Source of the DNA: Microbaculum marinum
GTDB taxonomy: Bacteria > Pseudomonadota > Alphaproteobacteria > Rhizobiales > Tepidamorphaceae
Assembly (NCBI RefSeq): GCF_042646165.1
Contig: NZ_JBHRTC010000013.1
Strand: one strand, 5' to 3'
Length of the DNA: 64,000 nt
Shown piece by piece: positions 60,536-64,000 of the stretch. Below the pieces are notes generated by a model that saw nothing but the letters and a program-made list of their open reading frames with translations, did not search any database and was not told where the DNA came from. Each line of letters starts with the position of its first letter. The first letter of the stretch is position 1. A program made the translations under genes and the position numbers.

Positions 60536-61963
60536 ATGACGGAAATCGTTCACGCGGTGATGTGCGGCGGATCGGGGACACGCCTTTGGCCGTGGTCGCG
60601 CCGGTCCTATCCCAAGCAATTCCTGTCGCTGGTCGGCGACCGCTCGCTCCTGCAGGCGACGGTCGGGCGGCTGGGCGCCAGACACGGTGTCACCGAAACC
60701 ATCGTCATCGGCAACGAGGAGCACCGCTTCCTGATCGCCGAGCAGTTGCGCCGGGGTGGCGACGTCGCCGAAATCGTCCTCGAGCCGCTGATGCGCAACA
60801 CCGCGGCCGTGGCCATCGTCGCCGCACTGCGCGCCGAGGCCCGCAAGGGGCCGGACTGCCTCGTCCTGCTGGCGCCGGCGGACCACGTGATCGGCGACGC
60901 CGAGGCCTATGGCGCGGCGATCGGGCAGGCCACGCCGGCGGCGCAGGCAGGCTATGTCGTCACCTTCGGCATCACGCCCGACCGGCCCGAGACGGGCTAC
61001 GGCTATATCGAATTCGGCGACGCGCTGGCCGAAGCGCCCGGCGTCTCGCTTGCAAGGGGATTTCGCGAGAAACCGGACCGGGAGACCGCGGAAGGCTTCC
61101 TGGCCTCGGGCGGCTTCGCCTGGAACGCGGGGATATTCCTGTTCAGCCCGCAGACGCTTATTGAAGCAGCCGGGCGACTGTGCCCCGACATGCTGGCGGC
61201 CTGCCGTGCCGCTTGCGACGGGGCGAAGCCGGATCTCGATTTCCTGCGGCTTGACGCCGAGCCTTACGCGCAGATCGACGACATCTCCTTCGACTACGCC
61301 TTCGCCGAACAGCTCGACGGCAAGGTCGCCGTCGTGCCCGTCTCGATGGGCTGGTCGGATGTCGGATCGTGGCATGCGCTGTACGAGGCGCGCGGCGGCA
61401 ACGGCGGCGGCGAGAACGTCACCGAAGGCCCGACCATGCTGTTCGACACCGAGAACACGCTGGCCTTCAGCGACGGGCCGCTGGTCGTCGCCCACGGCCT
61501 CAAGGACGTGGTGATCGTCGCCAACCACGACGCCATCTATGTCGCCTCCGCCGAGCACACCGGCGAGGTGAAACGGGTGGTGGCCGAGCTGGAGAGCCGC
61601 AACTACCGGCAGGCCGCGACCCACGAACGGGTCTATCGGCCCTGGGGGTGGTACCAGACGCTCGACCTGGGCGAGCGCTTCCAGGTCAAGGAGATCGTCG
61701 TCAAGCCCGGCGGCCAGCTGTCGCTGCAGTCGCATCACCACCGCGCCGAGCACTGGGTCGTCGTTCGGGGCACGGCGCGCGTCACGCTCGACGACGAGGT
61801 CCGCATCGTGACCGAGAACGAGTCGATATTCGTGCCCCTCAAGGCGCGCCACCGTCTCGAGAACCCCGGCCGCATTCCCATGCATCTCATCGAGGTTCAG
61901 ACCGGCAGCTATCTCGAGGAGGACGACATCGTCCGCTACGAAGACGTCTATGGCCGTCGCTAG
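60536..61963 (+). CDS. manC: Mannose-1-phosphate guanylyltransferase/mannose-6-phosphate isomerase
   Basis: A 475-aa bifunctional ManC (AlgA/XanB type). The N-terminal half is the nucleotidyltransferase: IVHAVMCGGSGTRLWPWSRR, then SYPKQFLSLVGDRSLLQATV, LLAPADHVI and FREKPDRETAEGFLASGGFA. The C-terminal part from about 365 is the isomerase cupin: RPWGWYQTLDLGERFQVKEI, then HHHRAEHWVVVRGTARVTLD. It supplies GDP-mannose, using the product of the mutase encoded at 48303. GGAGG sits 10 nt before the ATG. Confidence 0.95.
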   Translation: MTEIVHAVMCGGSGTRLWPWSRRSYPKQFLSLVGDRSLLQATVGRLGARHGVTETIVIGNEEHRFLIAEQLRRGGDVAEIVLEPLMRNTAAVAIVAALRAEARKGPDCLVLLAPADHVIGDAEAYGAAIGQATPAAQAGYVVTFGITPDRPETGYGYIEFGDALAEAPGVSLARGFREKPDRETAEGFLASGGFAWNAGIFLFSPQTLIEAAGRLCPDMLAACRAACDGAKPDLDFLRLDAEPYAQIDDISFDYAFAEQLDGKVAVVPVSMGWSDVGSWHALYEARGGNGGGENVTEGPTMLFDTENTLAFSDGPLVVAHGLKDVVIVANHDAIYVASAEHTGEVKRVVAELESRNYRQAATHERVYRPWGWYQTLDLGERFQVKEIVVKPGGQLSLQSHHHRAEHWVVVRGTARVTLDDEVRIVTENESIFVPLKARHRLENPGRIPMHLIEVQTGSYLEEDDIVRYEDVYGRR

Positions 61964-62041
61964 GGAGCTTTTCATGAACCTGTCCGATGGATCCGCCCGC
62001 GCCGCTGCCCGGGACCGGCACCTCGCGGGAGCGCACACGTC

Positions 62042-62605
62042 GTGCTGAGCGTCGAGGCCTGCGAGATACCCGAGGTGATGGTGGTCGCGCCGAAGCGCTT
62101 CGGCGACGACCGCGGCTTCTTCTCCGAAACCTTCAGCGCGCGCGCCTTCGCCGAGGCGGCCGGCGTCGGCGAGCCGTTCGTGCAGGACAATCACTCCCTG
62201 TCCGGCCAGGCCGGCGTCATCCGCGGCCTCCACTTCCAGGCGCCGCCGCACGCGCAGGGCAAGCTGGTCCGGGTCTCGCGCGGCGCCATCCTCGACGTCG
62301 CGGTCGACATCCGCACCGGGTCGCCGACCTACGGGCGCCACGTGGCGCGCGAGCTGTCGGCGGAGAACTGGCTGCAGCTGTGGGTGCCGCCCGGCTTCGC
62401 GCACGGCTTCTGCACGCTCGTTCCCGACACCGAGGTGCAGTACAAGGTCACCGCGTACTACGCGCCGGACCACGATCACGGCCTCGCCTTCGACGACCCG
62501 GCGCTGGGCATCGACTGGCCGGTCGACGCGGCAGATGCCATTCTCTCCGACAAGGACCGGCGTCATCCGGCGCTGTCGGACCTTCCGGCCCATTTCAGCT
62601 ACTGA
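62042..62605 (+). CDS. rfbC: dTDP-4-dehydrorhamnose 3,5-epimerase
   Basis: A 187-aa RmlC cupin of standard length. Landmarks are RFGDDRGFFSETFSARAFAE, QDNHSLSGQAGVIRGLHFQA with the catalytic His, PPHAQGKLVRVSRGAILDVA, WLQLWVPPGFAHGFCTLVPD and VQYKVTAYYAPDHDHGLAFD. It starts with GTG at 62042. Converts the 4-keto-6-deoxy sugar toward rhamnose. rfbA and rfbD are not in the window. Confidence 0.95.
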   Translation: MLSVEACEIPEVMVVAPKRFGDDRGFFSETFSARAFAEAAGVGEPFVQDNHSLSGQAGVIRGLHFQAPPHAQGKLVRVSRGAILDVAVDIRTGSPTYGRHVARELSAENWLQLWVPPGFAHGFCTLVPDTEVQYKVTAYYAPDHDHGLAFDDPALGIDWPVDAADAILSDKDRRHPALSDLPAHFSY

Positions 62606-62617
62606 CGAGACACGGCG

Positions 62618-63676
62618 ATGAAGATCCTGGTTACGGGCGGAGCGGGGTTCATCGGGTCGGCGGTCTGCCGGCACGTGATCGGCGAGACGCCGCATTCGCT
62701 GGTCAACCTCGACAAGCTGACCTACGCGGCCAACCTGTCGTCGCTCGATGCCATTGCCGGCGACCCGCGCTACCGTTTCGCCCGCCTCGACATCTGCGAC
62801 CGCGACAAGGTCCATGCCCTGATGGTCGAGGAGCAGGTCGATGCGGTGATGCACCTTGCCGCCGAGAGCCACGTCGACCGGTCGATCGACGGGCCCGGCG
62901 CCTTCATCCAGACCAACGTCGTGGGCACCTACGAACTGCTGGAGGCGGCGCGCCGCTACTGGTCGGAACTGCCGGCCGACCGCAAGCACGCCTTCCGGTT
63001 CCATCACGTCTCGACCGACGAGGTCTACGGCGCGCTGCCGCTCGACGGCGGCATCTTCACCGAAGAGACGCCCTATGCGCCCTCGTCGCCCTATTCGGCC
63101 TCGAAGGCGGCGTCCGACCACCTGGCGATGGCCTGGTGGCACACCTACGGGCTGCCTGTGGTGCTGTCGAACTGCTCGAACAATTACGGGCCCTACCATT
63201 TCCCCGAGAAGCTGATCCCGCTGATGATCCTCAACGCGCTCGAGGACAGGAAGCTGCCGGTCTACGGCACCGGCGCCAACGTGCGCGACTGGCTCTACGT
63301 CGAGGATCACGCCCGCGCCCTGTTCACGGTGCTGACCAGGGGGCAGCCGGGCAGTTCGTACAATATCGGCGGCAACGCCGAACGCAGCAATCTCGACGTG
63401 GTCCACGCGATCTGCGATCTCCTCGACGCCCGCTATCCGCGCGCTAACGGCTCGTCGCGGCGCGACCTGGTGACCTTCGTCGCCGACCGGCCCGGCCACG
63501 ACATGCGCTACGCGATCGATGCGGAGAAGGTGGCGCGCGAACTCGGCTGGCGGCCGGTCGAGACGTTCGAGAGCGGCCTGCGCAAGACGGTCGACTGGTA
63601 TCTCGACAACGAGGCCTGGTGGGCGCCGATCCGCGGCGGCCGCTATTCCGGCGAGCGGCTGGGCCTGCGGGCCTGA
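62618..63676 (+). CDS. rfbB: dTDP-glucose 4,6-dehydratase
   Basis: A 352-aa SDR-type dehydratase. ILVTGGAGFIGSAVCRHVIG, LAAESHVDRSIDGPGAFIQT, FHHVSTDEVYGAL with the catalytic Asp-Glu pair, YSASKAASDHLAMAWWHTYG (Tyr/Lys) and YGPYHFPEKLIPLMILNALE are hallmark blocks. It makes dTDP-4-keto-6-deoxyglucose. It lies 12 bp after rfbC and is co-transcribed. Confidence 0.95.
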   Translation: MKILVTGGAGFIGSAVCRHVIGETPHSLVNLDKLTYAANLSSLDAIAGDPRYRFARLDICDRDKVHALMVEEQVDAVMHLAAESHVDRSIDGPGAFIQTNVVGTYELLEAARRYWSELPADRKHAFRFHHVSTDEVYGALPLDGGIFTEETPYAPSSPYSASKAASDHLAMAWWHTYGLPVVLSNCSNNYGPYHFPEKLIPLMILNALEDRKLPVYGTGANVRDWLYVEDHARALFTVLTRGQPGSSYNIGGNAERSNLDVVHAICDLLDARYPRANGSSRRDLVTFVADRPGHDMRYAIDAEKVARELGWRPVETFESGLRKTVDWYLDNEAWWAPIRGGRYSGERLGLRA

Positions 63677-63738
63677 TCTCCGGCAGCGGCCCGGCCGCGA
63701 CGGGGGCCGGAGCGGAGCCACTGCGGCACGGCATTCAG

Positions 63739-63930
63739 ATGGATCATTTCCTCAGGTTGCTGCTTCGCATGGCCTACTGGGTGCACCATCCGCCGTCCAA
63801 GCGGATGCTGGCGGTGATCGCCGCCGCCGTCGTGTTTTCCCTTGCCATATTCGCTATAGAATGGTTGGGCTATTGGCCCGACGCGCTGTCGCTGCCGCCC
63901 CGGACGGGATTGCGTTACCCCATCAGGTAG
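63739..63930 (+). CDS. Small single-span membrane protein
   Basis: A 63-aa product, MDHFLRLLLRMAYWVHHPPS, then KRMLAVIAAAVVFSLAIFAI and EWLGYWPDAL. One hydrophobic span with a positively charged N-terminal flank, a PPS...WLGYWPD tail. Resembles small conserved alphaproteobacterial membrane proteins, whose function is unknown. No strong ribosome site is visible. It lies 62 bp after rfbB. Confidence 0.5.
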   Translation: MDHFLRLLLRMAYWVHHPPSKRMLAVIAAAVVFSLAIFAIEWLGYWPDALSLPPRTGLRYPIR

Positions 63931-64000
63931 GCAGGCTGGCAGATGGGCAGGCCGCACGTCGGGCAGCGCTGCCGGCGGCGCGCTGCCGGAAGCCGACGAT

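Noticed and set aside
60458..63721. Leftward 1087-aa open frame opposite manC-rfbC-rfbB
   Set aside because: It is the reverse-strand shadow of three well-identified genes, rich in Arg, Asp, His and Val, without any domain.

Overview
The window is a 64 kb piece of a very GC-rich (roughly two-thirds G+C by eye) draft alphaproteobacterial genome, probably Hyphomicrobiales or a relative. Supporting signs are the TRAP, LIV-type ABC and TctABC carboxylate transporters, GntR-FCD, AraC and TetR control, a rhizobial-type intergenic palindrome near 2.4 kb, and a tRNA with a CAU anticodon that reads as tRNA-Ile2. Two runs of N (21377-21434 and 30454-30479) show a scaffold of joined contigs.

Layout. 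1-9 kb: mixed single genes (SRPBCC protein, two small secreted proteins, YtoQ-like protein, peptidoglycan-binding/TIGR02594-like protein, methyltransferase, MHS-type transporter, SIMPL-domain protein, tRNA). 9.1-17.2 kb: a leftward TRAP operon (dctP, a MetE-like zinc methyltransferase, an NmrA-like NAD(P) protein, dctQ, dctM, then a tetR gene). Divergent from it are a metallo-beta-lactamase-fold hydrolase and a fumarylacetoacetase-family hydrolase. 17.2-24.4 kb: an AraC regulator divergent from a two-gene module of secreted proteins (180 aa plus about 690 aa). The module, with its promoter region and intergenic spacer, is present twice in tandem. I cannot assign these proteins to a characterised family.

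24.8-48.2 kb: a catabolic island with three transporter classes (LIV-type ABC with a fused LivM-LivG, TRAP with a fused DctQM, and TctABC), two 3-hydroxyisobutyrate-dehydrogenase-like enzymes, two MmgE/PrpD proteins, three short-chain dehydrogenases, a carboxymuconolactone-decarboxylase-like protein, a cupin, a lactonase-like metallo-beta-lactamase protein and a GntR-FCD regulator. Seven copies of a related sequence, ATTGTATKACnnnnnTAnCA, lie in the intergenic regions that start nearly every transcription unit of this island, including upstream of gntR. They fit the FadR/FCD operator form TnGTnnnACnA. I infer one regulon built around uptake and degradation of an unknown branched or hydroxylated carboxylate. 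gpmI (independent phosphoglycerate mutase) is embedded here.

48.2-64 kb: a surface-polysaccharide locus. It holds phosphomannomutase, ManC, RfbC and RfbB for GDP-mannose and dTDP-rhamnose-type sugars. It also has a three-part glycosyltransferase of 1110 aa, an OCH1-like glycosyltransferase, a tandem-domain sulfotransferase, a second sulfotransferase, two methyltransferases and an unassigned 463-aa protein whose 3' end is unusually AT-rich. Together they suggest a sulfated, methylated mannose/rhamnose-containing exopolysaccharide or capsule.
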